The notes beneath the pieces are model-generated. The model saw only the letters and a program-made list of their open reading frames with translations, was not told the DNA's origin and did no database searches. Positions 1-7,666 of a stretch of 64,000 nt of DNA are shown one piece after another (within the stretch, counting starts at the first letter, position 1; every line of letters begins with the position of its first letter). Position numbers and translations under genes: made by a program. Source of the stretch: Gammaproteobacteria bacterium (lineage in GTDB: Bacteria; Pseudomonadota; Gammaproteobacteria; Pseudomonadales; Azotimanducaceae); NCBI GenBank assembly GCA_002725995.1, contig PBRQ01000095.1, forward strand, positions 62,001 through 126,000, in the 5' to 3' direction.

Positions 1-2
1 TC

Positions 3-206
3 CGGGTTTTCGAACGCTGGGCCAGCCAAGAGGCCCTCAGTAATCATTTTGATAACCACTGGTACACGGATATGCGGGACGCTATTGGCAGCTTTGGGCT
101 TCGTAGTGCTGATGTATTGAAATACAAGGTTGAACTTGAAGAGCCTGTTTATGATGAGACGGGCACCCCAAGGGCCGATTTTTTAACGGAGAAGAAAGAT
201 GACTAA
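3..206 (+). CDS. C-terminal part of an antibiotic-biosynthesis-monooxygenase (ABM)-like protein
   Basis: The reading frame is open from the left edge to a TAA at 204-206 and gives 67 residues. The start lies outside the window. It begins RVFERWASQEALSNHF, which resembles the second half of small ABM/quinol-monooxygenase ferredoxin-like folds (an 'FExW..xxAl..H' pattern). Members of that family act on quinones or are dimeric accessory proteins. The stop overlaps the ATG of the next gene by 8 bp, so the two are almost certainly co-transcribed. The family call rests on a short segment and is tentative; that this is coding is well supported by the overlap and the absence of stops. Confidence 0.55.
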   Translation, partial: RVFERWASQEALSNHFDNHWYTDMRDAIGSFGLRSADVLKYKVELEEPVYDETGTPRADFLTEKKDD

Positions 207-642
207 TAATGTTGCGGATGAATTGGAGATCAGACAGCTGGTGGCCTTGTATGCCGATGCCGTTAACCGGGTTGATAAGGATCAGTGGGCCGGAACATGG
301 GCTGAAGACAGTGCCTGGTCATTGCCGGGTTTAGGTGATGTCAGCGGCAAAGAGGCTATCGTCAATCTATGGGAACAGGCGATGGGCGGTTTTGAATTTG
401 TTGCGCAGCTTGTCTATCATGGCACACTGTTCATTGATGGCGATACTGGTACCGGCAGGTGGTACCTGAGTGAGCATTTACGACCCGCAGGAACAACTGA
501 AGGTGTGTTCAATATCGGCTCCTATGCGGATGAATACCAGAGGTGTGATGGCAAGTGGTTGTTCGCCAGACGTAACTATTCTGTTCTCTATAATGATGAG
601 GGGAAGGGTGATATGTCCGGAACGGTCACCCCCCTGTCATAA
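199..642 (+). CDS. SnoaL/NTF2-like fold protein
   Basis: A 147-residue protein with the typical start of the SnoaL_4 / NTF2-like group: an N-terminal helix (ELEIRQLVALYADAVNR) followed by the D..W..tWaeDs.W pattern and a cone-shaped beta sheet region. Relatives include small dehydratases, isomerases, and ring-hydroxylating dioxygenase beta-like subunits. The sequence alone does not say which reaction applies here. It overlaps the preceding ABM-like gene and lies 49 bp upstream of the acoX-like gene in the same direction, so it appears to be part of the same transcript. A GAGAAGAAAG stretch directly before the ATG fits a ribosome binding site. No signal peptide is visible, so the protein is probably cytoplasmic. 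Confidence 0.75.
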   Translation: MTNNVADELEIRQLVALYADAVNRVDKDQWAGTWAEDSAWSLPGLGDVSGKEAIVNLWEQAMGGFEFVAQLVYHGTLFIDGDTGTGRWYLSEHLRPAGTTEGVFNIGSYADEYQRCDGKWLFARRNYSVLYNDEGKGDMSGTVTPLS

Positions 643-691
643 TGTCTGGAATACCCTGGCATAGACTGCAGGAACTGAGCCCTTAGCCGCA

Positions 692-1684
692 ATGATGCTG
701 CAGTCCCCGATTGGTATTGTCGTTAATCCGTCCTCTGGGAAGGATGTACGTCGGCTGGTGGCAAAAGCTTCCGTATTTGATAACCGGGAGAAGAGCGCAA
801 TTGTTCGGCGAGCACTCGTGGGGGCAGTCAATGCGGGGGCAAATCACTTTGCCTATATGGATGATTCTCACAATGTCGCCCAAAGTGCATTGGATGATTT
901 GCAGGGAGAGTATGAGGCGACCAGGGTTGACTGCCCGAAAACAGCAACCGCCATTGATACGGAACGTGCCGCGAATGTTTTACGAACGTTGGGCTGTATA
1001 GCAACACTGATCCTGGGTGGCGATGGTACAAGCCGAGCTTTTACCAAGGGCTGGCGCGATGCGATTTTGCTCCCGGTTTCGACTGGCACCAACAATGTAT
1101 TCCCATGCTTTGCGGAAGCAACTATCGCCGGAGCAGCGCTGGGACTGATAGCCTCCGGAAAAGTGCCTCTTGAAGAGGTGACAGTGGCGACAAAATTAAT
1201 TGATATCACAATCGAAGGAGAGGATCCGGACATAGCCTTGATTGACGCGGTGGTGACGGGCGAGGCATTTGTCGGTGCGAGGGCCTTGCTTGAAGGGGAT
1301 GAGTTGAAAGCGGCAGTGCTGACACGGGCGGATCCGGCCGCAGTCGGTATCACTGCCATTGGTGGTCTAGTGCAGCCGTTAGCTGAAACCCAGCCCGGTG
1401 GTTTGCTGCTTCGCATGGGTAAAGGTAGCCGCTTTGTCAATGCGCCGATAGCCCCTGGCCTTTACCAGCAAGTTAAGGTGGAAAGTTGGACCTCGGTTGC
1501 CTATAACGAAGTAATGGAGTTTGAAGGTCCCTGTGTTATAGCTGTCGACGGAGAAAGGGAGAGAAGTATCAGACGTGGTCAGAAATTTCAAATGAAAGTA
1601 TCTTTGACTGGCCCACTGGTTATTGATATCGAAAAAGCAATGGAATTCGCTGCTGGCAGCGGCGCGTTTGTTGGTCACCTATGA
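692..1684 (+). CDS. acoX: AcoX-like ATP-NAD kinase family protein
   Basis: A 330-residue protein that opens with GIVVNPSSGKDVRRL and carries the diagnostic GGDGT loop of the NAD kinase/diacylglycerol kinase superfamily at residues 109-113. This arrangement is characteristic of AcoX, a protein of unresolved biochemical role encoded in acetoin-dehydrogenase operons. It is followed after 14 bp by the E2 gene and then by E3, which is the acoX-acoC-acoL type of neighbourhood. The E1 alpha and beta genes are not in the window and would be expected to the left. The gene opens with two successive ATG codons (692 and 695), either of which could be used. The family call is firm; a role in acetoin as opposed to another 2-oxoacid or 1,2-diketone is inference. 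Confidence 0.8.
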   Translation: MMLQSPIGIVVNPSSGKDVRRLVAKASVFDNREKSAIVRRALVGAVNAGANHFAYMDDSHNVAQSALDDLQGEYEATRVDCPKTATAIDTERAANVLRTLGCIATLILGGDGTSRAFTKGWRDAILLPVSTGTNNVFPCFAEATIAGAALGLIASGKVPLEEVTVATKLIDITIEGEDPDIALIDAVVTGEAFVGARALLEGDELKAAVLTRADPAAVGITAIGGLVQPLAETQPGGLLLRMGKGSRFVNAPIAPGLYQQVKVESWTSVAYNEVMEFEGPCVIAVDGERERSIRRGQKFQMKVSLTGPLVIDIEKAMEFAAGSGAFVGHL

Positions 1685-1698
1685 GTGGGGTAACGTAA

Positions 1699-3057
1699 AT
1701 GCCAAGAGAGATATACCTGGTCAAGGTCGGAATGACGATGACCGAAGGGATGGTTGCAAAGTGGTACATTGCTGATGGGGAAACGGTCGAGCAGGGAGAA
1801 ATGTTGTATGCGCTGGAGACCGAAAAAGTAAGCCTGGATGTGGATGCCGAGGTGTCGGGTGTCGTTAAACATCAGGTCGAGCCAGGCATCATGTTGAAAC
1901 CGGGTGATATAGTCGGTCATGTATTTGAGTCCGGTGAAGAAATTCCTGACGAGGTGAAGGCTATCCCTCCAGCAGCCAACAACGAGGCTACAGGGGTGAT
2001 ATCGGAGCAAATTGAACCCAGTCAGACATTAATGACAGAACGATCGACAAAGACTAATGGCAGCGTGAAGTCATCGCCTGCTGCAAGACGACTGGCGCGT
2101 GAAAATGGTGTAGATCTGGCACTGATTCAGGGAACAGGCCCTGGTGGCAGGATTGTTGAAGCGGATGTAGTGGCTGCAAAAGGTAAAGACGCAGATACCA
2201 AGGAAGTAAAGGCGTCACCCCTTGCGAGGCGACTAGCTGCTGAGAGAGAAATTGACCTGGCATCTATAAAGGGAAGCGGGCCGGGTGGCAGGATTACCAA
2301 GAGTGACCTGGATACGGTGGTCATTGACTCCTTGCCAGCTGGCGAATCAGTTTCGGAAACAACGCTGGTCCCGGGAGACTCAGTTCCAGTACAGGGGATG
2401 CGCAGAACCATCGCCCAGCGAATGCACGCCAGCCTGCAGGCTAGCGCTCAGCTCAGCATGGATATGGAAGCGGCCATGGATGACGCCTTTAGGTTACGTG
2501 AGCAACTTATCGCTGAGTGGCAGGATGAAGGGGTCAGGCCAACCTATACAGACCTGGTGGTGAAAGCCGTTGCGGGTGCATTGCCCAAACACCCGCGTAT
2601 GAACAGTGTCTTTGCCGAAACAGAAATTACCCTTCTCCGGGAATATCACATAGGCATTGCAGTTGCCCTACCGGAAGGTCTTGTTGTCCCGGTGATCCGT
2701 CATGCTGATAGATTAACTTTGAAAGAGATAGCAATCGAAAGTAAAAGGCTTGCCGCTGCTGCCAAGGAAGGCTCCCTCGGCCTTGATGACTATGCTGGAG
2801 GGACCTTTACCATCAGCACGCTGGGGATGATTGGCGTTGATTCATTTACGCCCATCATCAATGAACCACAATCTGGCATCCTCGGGGTAAATCGAATTTT
2901 TGATGGTCTGGAATGGGATGGTGACAGGCCAGTAAAAACAAAGAAAATGAACCTGTCGCTGACCTGGGATCATCGCGTATTGGACGGTGCGCCGGCAGCT
3001 GAGTTCCTGTCAGAGGTCACATCGCTGCTTTCAGCGCCCTATAGGTTACTGGTATAG
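1699..3057 (+). CDS. Dihydrolipoyl acyltransferase (E2) with two tandem E3-binding domains
   Basis: A 452-residue E2 component of a 2-oxoacid/acetoin dehydrogenase complex. Residues 3-77 form one lipoyl domain with the lipoylated lysine in ETEKVSLDV (Lys43). Two peripheral-subunit-binding domains follow, at about 124-158 (SSPAARRLARENGVDL..GTGPGGRI) and 171-205 (ASPLARRLAAEREIDL..GSGPGGRI). The catalytic domain runs from about 228 to the end and carries the active-site DHRVLDG with His425. Bacterial E2s of this type normally have a single E3-binding domain, so the duplication is unusual. The enzyme would transfer an acyl group from lipoamide to CoA in the cytoplasm. The gene is 14 bp after acoX and 4 bp before the E3 gene. 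Confidence 0.93.
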   Translation: MPREIYLVKVGMTMTEGMVAKWYIADGETVEQGEMLYALETEKVSLDVDAEVSGVVKHQVEPGIMLKPGDIVGHVFESGEEIPDEVKAIPPAANNEATGVISEQIEPSQTLMTERSTKTNGSVKSSPAARRLARENGVDLALIQGTGPGGRIVEADVVAAKGKDADTKEVKASPLARRLAAEREIDLASIKGSGPGGRITKSDLDTVVIDSLPAGESVSETTLVPGDSVPVQGMRRTIAQRMHASLQASAQLSMDMEAAMDDAFRLREQLIAEWQDEGVRPTYTDLVVKAVAGALPKHPRMNSVFAETEITLLREYHIGIAVALPEGLVVPVIRHADRLTLKEIAIESKRLAAAAKEGSLGLDDYAGGTFTISTLGMIGVDSFTPIINEPQSGILGVNRIFDGLEWDGDRPVKTKKMNLSLTWDHRVLDGAPAAEFLSEVTSLLSAPYRLLV

Positions 3058-3061
3058 CAAT

Positions 3062-4432
3062 ATGACAGAGAAAGAATCCAAATATGACGCATTGATAGTC
3101 GGTGGCGGCCCCGGAGGATATACGGCGGCCATTCGTTGCGCGCAACTAGGTATGCAGGTGGCATTGATTGAAAAGGGTGAGCTGGGTGGTGTCTGCCTGA
3201 ACTGGGGGTGTATACCAACCAAGTCACTGCTGCATTCAGCCGATGTCCTCCGCGAAATCAAAAGAGCCGGGGACGTTGGGATTCGAGTTGGGTCCTGTGA
3301 TATCGATTTGGGTGCCATGGTGCGGCGATCAAGGGACGTAGCAGCACAACTGAGTGCCGGCGTAAAACACTTGATGTGTAAAAATGGTGTGGATGTTGTA
3401 GTTGGGACTGCGCGCTTTCTGGAACCTGGACTGGTTGAGGTCAATGGCAAACAGGTTCGGGCTGCCAGCACTATTCTGGCAACTGGTGCCCGCGCAAAGG
3501 ACCTGCCGCATGTCAAGACTGATGGCAAGTTGATATGGACGGCACGCGAAGCCATGACGCCATCATTCTTGCCGGAAAAATTGCTGGTAGTTGGCGCTGG
3601 CGCCATAGGTGTGGAGTTTGCCAGTTTTTACTCGACCCTCGGGTCGAGTGTGACCCTGGTGGAGGCACTGGATCAGGTACTGCCCACGGAAGATGCTGAA
3701 ATTTCAACACTGGCGCAGGCCGCTTTTGAAAAAGAAGGCATCAGGGTTCTTACTGGTGTTGGTATCGAGGAAGTGAAGAGTTCAGCAAAAAAGGTGAGTG
3801 CTTCCATTGGTGGAAAGCAGGAAAAATATGATGCTTTGATGCTCGCAGTCGGCGTGTCCGGGAATGTTCATGATCTTAACCTTGAGGCTGCGAGAGTTTC
3901 CACCGACAAGGGTTTTGTGACCGTTGATTCTCGGCAGCAGAGCAGTACCACAGGCATATACGCCATTGGAGATGTTACGGGCGCGCCTTGTCTTGCACAC
4001 AAGGCTAGCCATGAAGGAATCATAGCCGCGGAGTCGATTGCAGGACTTAATCCTGCTCCCTTGGACAGAAAGCGAATACCAGGCTGTACCTATAGTTACC
4101 CGCAAATTGCGAGCATTGGTTTGATGGAAGCAGACCTGGCAGGCCACGAAATCAAGGTTGGCAGGTTTCCCTTTGTTGCCAATGGCAAGGCCCATGCAAT
4201 TGGCGAAGCAGATGGTCTTATCAAAACAATCTTCGATGCCAGCTCCGGTGAGCTATTGGGCGCTCATATGATTGGTCCTGGTGTAACTGAGCTGGTACAG
4301 GGATTCGCGATTGCTATGGGGTTGGAGACCACGGAAGCCGAATTGATAGGAACCATTTTTCCGCATCCGACCCTCTCGGAATCGATGCATGAGTCAGTCT
4401 TGTCTGCCTATGGCAGGGAATTGAATATCTAG
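3062..4432 (+). CDS. lpd: Dihydrolipoamide dehydrogenase (E3)
   Basis: A 456-residue flavoprotein disulfide reductase. It shows the FAD-binding GGGPGGYTAA motif near residue 14, the redox disulfide in GGVCLNWGCIPTK (Cys45 and Cys50), the NAD-binding GAGAIGVEFASFY segment, the second FAD motif TGIYAIGDVTG, and the C-terminal HPTLSES with the catalytic His. It reoxidises the lipoyl group of the E2 encoded just upstream and passes electrons to NAD+. I place the start at the ATG at 3062, 4 bp after the E2 stop. A longer frame would reach back into the E2 gene but adds residues unlike any E3 N-terminus. Confidence 0.95.
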   Translation: MTEKESKYDALIVGGGPGGYTAAIRCAQLGMQVALIEKGELGGVCLNWGCIPTKSLLHSADVLREIKRAGDVGIRVGSCDIDLGAMVRRSRDVAAQLSAGVKHLMCKNGVDVVVGTARFLEPGLVEVNGKQVRAASTILATGARAKDLPHVKTDGKLIWTAREAMTPSFLPEKLLVVGAGAIGVEFASFYSTLGSSVTLVEALDQVLPTEDAEISTLAQAAFEKEGIRVLTGVGIEEVKSSAKKVSASIGGKQEKYDALMLAVGVSGNVHDLNLEAARVSTDKGFVTVDSRQQSSTTGIYAIGDVTGAPCLAHKASHEGIIAAESIAGLNPAPLDRKRIPGCTYSYPQIASIGLMEADLAGHEIKVGRFPFVANGKAHAIGEADGLIKTIFDASSGELLGAHMIGPGVTELVQGFAIAMGLETTEAELIGTIFPHPTLSESMHESVLSAYGRELNI

Positions 4433-4495
4433 CCGGGGGCGCCTAGCCTAGGTTAGACCCTAATTCTATGATTATCTGTAACCGGGATTGACCAG

Positions 4496-4855
4496 CTAAA
4501 GCTTAGTCTTGCTCTGGCTAATACAGCGAAGTACACCGACCAGCCCATCGACGTCTTCATCAGACAGTGTTCCTGACCAGGCGGGCATCAGGCTTGATTT
4601 GCTGACGGCTACACCGCCATTAAGAATTACGTTCCTGATATCCTCATCGGATAGTTTTTGCATATCCTCGACTTTGGTAAAGTCTCTGGGGTCGGTGGCA
4701 AAATCCTTGGTCACATTTGGGCCATTACCTTTGCCGTCAGAGCCGTGGCACTGGGCACAGTAATAGTTGTACACCTCGTTTGGCTGGGTAGCGCTGGCGT
4801 TTGCTGCCACGGCCATCAGTAGCAAACTTATCAATAGAGCAGTCGTATTTTTCAT
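4496..4855 (-). CDS. Small monoheme c-type cytochrome
   Basis: A 119-residue secreted cytochrome with a clear Sec signal peptide (residues 1-22, ending ANASA), one heme-binding CAQCH at Cys33-Cys36-His37, and a likely axial Met in SSLMPAWSG. The size and layout fit a class I cytochrome c located in the periplasm. It lies 13 bp downstream of a diheme cytochrome on the same strand, so the pair is one transcript, read away from the acyl-CoA ligase operon. A role as electron carrier for the molybdenum dehydrogenase encoded at 16.7-22 kb is inference, based on the shared control region and on how ethylbenzene-dehydrogenase-type enzymes hand electrons to cytochromes. Confidence 0.88.
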   Translation of the reverse strand: MKNTTALLISLLLMAVAANASATQPNEVYNYYCAQCHGSDGKGNGPNVTKDFATDPRDFTKVEDMQKLSDEDIRNVILNGGVAVSKSSLMPAWSGTLSDEDVDGLVGVLRCISQSKTKL

Positions 4856-4868
4856 CCTCTCATCCTTC

Positions 4869-5513
4869 CTAAAAGCTGCTTACGTACGAGGAAACTTCCT
4901 TAATATCCCTTTTTCTCATCACGCCCTCAAGGCCAGGCATTCTTCCTATCGGCTTGAACACCTTTGGGCTCATGAGATATGCGTAGATCCAGTCAGGGTT
5001 GAGGCGTTTCCCGGCAGCAACGAGTGAAGGCCCGGATATGCCTCCGATCACTTCATTCCTTTCCTGGTACTGGTGGCAGCCGTTACAGGACATCTTCTTT
5101 TTGAAAATCAGCTTACCCTTGGCGCGAGCCTTCGGCGTAATTTTACCCACTGCGACGGCATCCGAGGTGAGTGACATGAGGTAGTCTGCAACTGCTTTGG
5201 CACCTGCTGCGTCAAGCGCGACATGATTGCCGGCATTCTTTTTAAGAATTGAGTTGTACTGCATCGGCCTGATAGGGCTTGGGCTTGCTAACCAGGTCTC
5301 GAGCCAGGGTTTATTAAACTTGCTTCCCGCATACCATAATTCGGGGCCTTTCTTGGAGAGCTGATCGTCGACTGACTCTTCCCATGCTGGTCCCCGAGTG
5401 TCGTGGCATACCTGGCAGTTACTTTTCTCGAACTGCTCCTTGCCAGCACCAACATCCGCAATGGTGAATGAGGATATGGTGATTGATATTGTGAATAACA
5501 GAAATTTTTTCAA
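4869..5513 (-). CDS. Periplasmic diheme c-type cytochrome
   Basis: About 214 residues with two heme c motifs, CQVCH (Cys33-His37) and CNGCH (Cys143-His147), each in its own cytochrome c domain. A hydrophobic signal peptide, KKFLLFTISITISSFTIA, sits at the N-terminus if translation starts at the TTG at 5513, which has AAGGCAGG upstream. A GTG at 5585 in the same frame would add 24 residues ahead of the signal peptide and seems less likely. Met residues in IRPMQYN and IGRMPGL could be sixth ligands. It is the first gene of the cytochrome pair and faces the palindromic operator candidate at 5723-5770. It is the likely intermediate acceptor for a periplasmic dehydrogenase (inference). Confidence 0.85.
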   Translation of the reverse strand: MKKFLLFTISITISSFTIADVGAGKEQFEKSNCQVCHDTRGPAWEESVDDQLSKKGPELWYAGSKFNKPWLETWLASPSPIRPMQYNSILKKNAGNHVALDAAGAKAVADYLMSLTSDAVAVGKITPKARAKGKLIFKKKMSCNGCHQYQERNEVIGGISGPSLVAAGKRLNPDWIYAYLMSPKVFKPIGRMPGLEGVMRKRDIKEVSSYVSSF

Positions 5514-5722
5514 CTTGCCTGCCTTATCGCATCCGTTGGTAAGCCTAAAATCCTTTAGTCGTGAGGTTTCGCAAACAAACTGCACTGCAATTAATATAAC
5601 TTGTTATAAAATTAAGTACAAGGTTGGGGGCGGTAGGGAAGATGGAGGTGAACAGCTTTGACCACGGTGCACACCGTTGTTGATTCATGTGCTAGTTTTT
5701 CTGTTGGGCAGTAGGTTACACG

Positions 5723-5770
5723 ATGTTGTAATTTTTAATTACAACATGTTGCAATATACAACGCGTTGTA
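5723..5770. promoter_or_regulatory. Cluster of overlapping palindromes, probable TetR-type operator
   Basis: Three dyads lie back to back in the divergent cytochrome/acyl-CoA-ligase intergenic region. The first is atgttgtaatt-ttt-aattacaacat (5723-5747), a perfect 11-bp inverted repeat with a 3-bp spacer. The second is the perfect 10-mer caacatgttg (5742-5751). The third is the perfect 14-mer tacaacgcgttgta (5757-5770). All share the half-site TACAAC/GTTGTA or a close variant. The length and spacing suit a dimeric TetR-family repressor. The tandem TetR genes at 23.8-25.1 kb are obvious candidates, but binding is inferred. Confidence 0.6.
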
Positions 5771-5871
5771 CTAGTGTGCTGGTGTACGCTTAATGGTAGC
5801 CAGTGAACACTGGATTTTGTATTAACTCAATCATTCCGGTGACTCGCAGGCGGCAAAAATTAGTGGTCAGT

Positions 5872-5921
5872 GGTGTTCCAGATTGTTATCAAGCTGTTTC
5901 CCCCGGCTAGTTTGGAACACC
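5872..5921. other. Long-spaced inverted repeat upstream of the acyl-CoA ligase operon
   Basis: A perfect 9-bp inverted repeat, ggtgttcca (5872-5880) and tggaacacc (5913-5921), separated by 32 bp. It lies between the palindrome cluster and the ATG of the ligase gene at 6007. It could form a stem in the mRNA leader or act as a split protein-binding site. The rest of the 5514-6006 intergenic stretch is AT-rich with no gene-like frame. I could not identify convincing -35/-10 boxes by eye. Confidence 0.35.
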
Positions 5922-6006
5922 GCGATCACTATGTTAGATTTTGGAACTTGGATGAGCCTGCACAGGTCATCATTGTTATCGACTGCGACACAATCAGGAC
6001 GGATAA

Positions 6007-7662
6007 ATGACAAGGCATACATTTCCCGCTTTCAGTAAAGAATATGGGGACAGGTTCAGGCAATTAGAGTTGTGGAAGGATGAAACCCTCCATGGCTATT
6101 TTGATGAAATGGTCACAACCCACGCGGACCAGACGGTGCTCATAACCACCGAGTGCAAGTACACCATGGGGGAGTGGCAGGAAGAATCCCTTTCCCTGGC
6201 AGCCGGTTTGCTTGAAGCTGGTATTTGTCAGGGGGATATCGTCGCAGTGCAGTTACCCAACTGGGTGGAGTTTTGCTTCCTGCAGATCGCCCTGTCACGG
6301 ATTGGTGCTGTGATACAGCCTCTGCACATGGTCTTTGGCGAAAGAGAATTGACTAACCTATGCAGTTTCAATGAAACCGACGCGGTTATTGTCTGCGGTG
6401 AATACCGGGACAATGACTATGCTGCCCAGATGCGTAGTGCCGTGTCCGAAATTGATAGGGTAAAAACCTTTGTTGTTGTTCGAGAGGAGCCCCAGGCAGG
6501 AGAGTGCTCACTAGAGGAGTTGATCGAGAAGGGTCGCGGCAATCATGCATGCCTGGATGAAATCGAGATCAGCCCGGATGATGTGTTCTATCTTAATTTC
6601 ACCTCAGGCACAACGGGTAACCCCAAGGGTTTCCTGCATTCGCACAACACCCTGATATCACGCATGATCCTGACCGCGCAAATGATGTCAGCCATGAGTC
6701 CTGACAAGGTCAGCCTTGCATGCTCGCCCATGACACACAGTTTTGGCCATTTTGCGACCTATGGTTGTGCCTTTGGTGCCAGCCCAATGGTGCTTGTTGA
6801 TCGCTACAATCCCACCATGATTCTAGAGTTTATCGAGAATGAGAAAGTGACAAACCTGTCTGGTACGCCAGCACACGTCATTGGCATAATCGATCACCCG
6901 GATTTCGAGAAATACGATACGTCGAGCATCACTGGTGTGGGTGTTGGGGGTGCACGCAGCGCACCAGAACTGATAGCCAGACTTGAAGCGCTCTGGGGGA
7001 TCAAAACTGGAAATACTTACGGGATGGGCGAGAACCTCGTGCACTGCATGACCTTTCCCGGCGACCCGGAAGAAAAAATACGAGAGACAGTTGGTCGACC
7101 GGTTCCGTGGGTAGAACTGAAGATCGTCGACACCAAGAATCGTGAGAAAGAGCTTGCGACAGGGGAGATAGGAGAAATCTGTTTTCGTGGTCCAACACTG
7201 TTTGTCGGATATCACAATCAACCCGAAAAAACTGCTGAGACGAGAGATGATGAAGGCTGGTTTTACACGGGAGATCTTGGGCAGGTCGATGAGGACGGTT
7301 TTCTTTCCTTCGCTGGAAGAGAGCAGGAGGTTATTAACCGAGGGGGGTCCAAGATCTATCCCAAGGAGATTGAAGACCTGCTGAGTGCGCACCCCCGTGT
7401 CAGCGATGCTGCCGTCGTCGGCATGCCGGATGAGAGGATGGGCGAAAAAGTTTGCGCCTATGTAATTTCCAATGACGGTAAGGACATCACGCTGGAAGAG
7501 GTTAAGGCATACTTTGCTGAACTCAAGGCAATGAAATACCTGGTACCGGAGGCGTTGATATGTCTCGAAGCTTTTCCGATGACACCTACGGGAAAGGTAC
7601 GCAAGGCGAGTTTGCAGGACGATGCGAGAAAAATGGTAGAACAGCAAAAACAGGCGGACTGA
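6007..7662 (+). CDS. Acyl-CoA synthetase (AMP-forming ligase)
   Basis: A 551-residue adenylate-forming enzyme that activates a carboxylic acid to its CoA thioester with ATP. The P-loop-like signature TSGTTGNPKG lies around residues 199-208, the hinge region TGDLGQVDEDGFLSFAGR follows near residue 425, and the C-terminal TPTGKVRK carries the adenylation lysine. No signal peptide is visible, so it is cytoplasmic. It is the first gene of the long plus-strand operon and is followed after 4 bp by an acyl-CoA dehydrogenase. An AGGACGG sequence before the ATG serves as ribosome binding site. The substrate cannot be read from sequence. The company it keeps suggests an intermediate carboxylic acid of hydrocarbon or isoprenoid breakdown. 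Confidence 0.9.
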   Translation: MTRHTFPAFSKEYGDRFRQLELWKDETLHGYFDEMVTTHADQTVLITTECKYTMGEWQEESLSLAAGLLEAGICQGDIVAVQLPNWVEFCFLQIALSRIGAVIQPLHMVFGERELTNLCSFNETDAVIVCGEYRDNDYAAQMRSAVSEIDRVKTFVVVREEPQAGECSLEELIEKGRGNHACLDEIEISPDDVFYLNFTSGTTGNPKGFLHSHNTLISRMILTAQMMSAMSPDKVSLACSPMTHSFGHFATYGCAFGASPMVLVDRYNPTMILEFIENEKVTNLSGTPAHVIGIIDHPDFEKYDTSSITGVGVGGARSAPELIARLEALWGIKTGNTYGMGENLVHCMTFPGDPEEKIRETVGRPVPWVELKIVDTKNREKELATGEIGEICFRGPTLFVGYHNQPEKTAETRDDEGWFYTGDLGQVDEDGFLSFAGREQEVINRGGSKIYPKEIEDLLSAHPRVSDAAVVGMPDERMGEKVCAYVISNDGKDITLEEVKAYFAELKAMKYLVPEALICLEAFPMTPTGKVRKASLQDDARKMVEQQKQAD

Positions 7663-7666
7663 AACA

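Noticed and set aside
868-1440. Long minus-strand open frame opposite acoX
   Set aside because: It is a shadow of the acoX gene, with low-complexity Ser/Pro-rich translation and no ribosome binding site. Similar shadows at 3046-3606, 6823-7767, 19380-20111, 22436-22864 and 56256-56768 were rejected for the same reason.
4433-4495. Terminator between convergent E3 and cytochrome genes
   Set aside because: There is a small dyad (cctagcctagg) but no stable stem followed by a T-run.
5723-5770. CRISPR or tandem repeat
   Set aside because: The units are inverted and unequal, not direct repeats with spacers. An operator cluster fits better.
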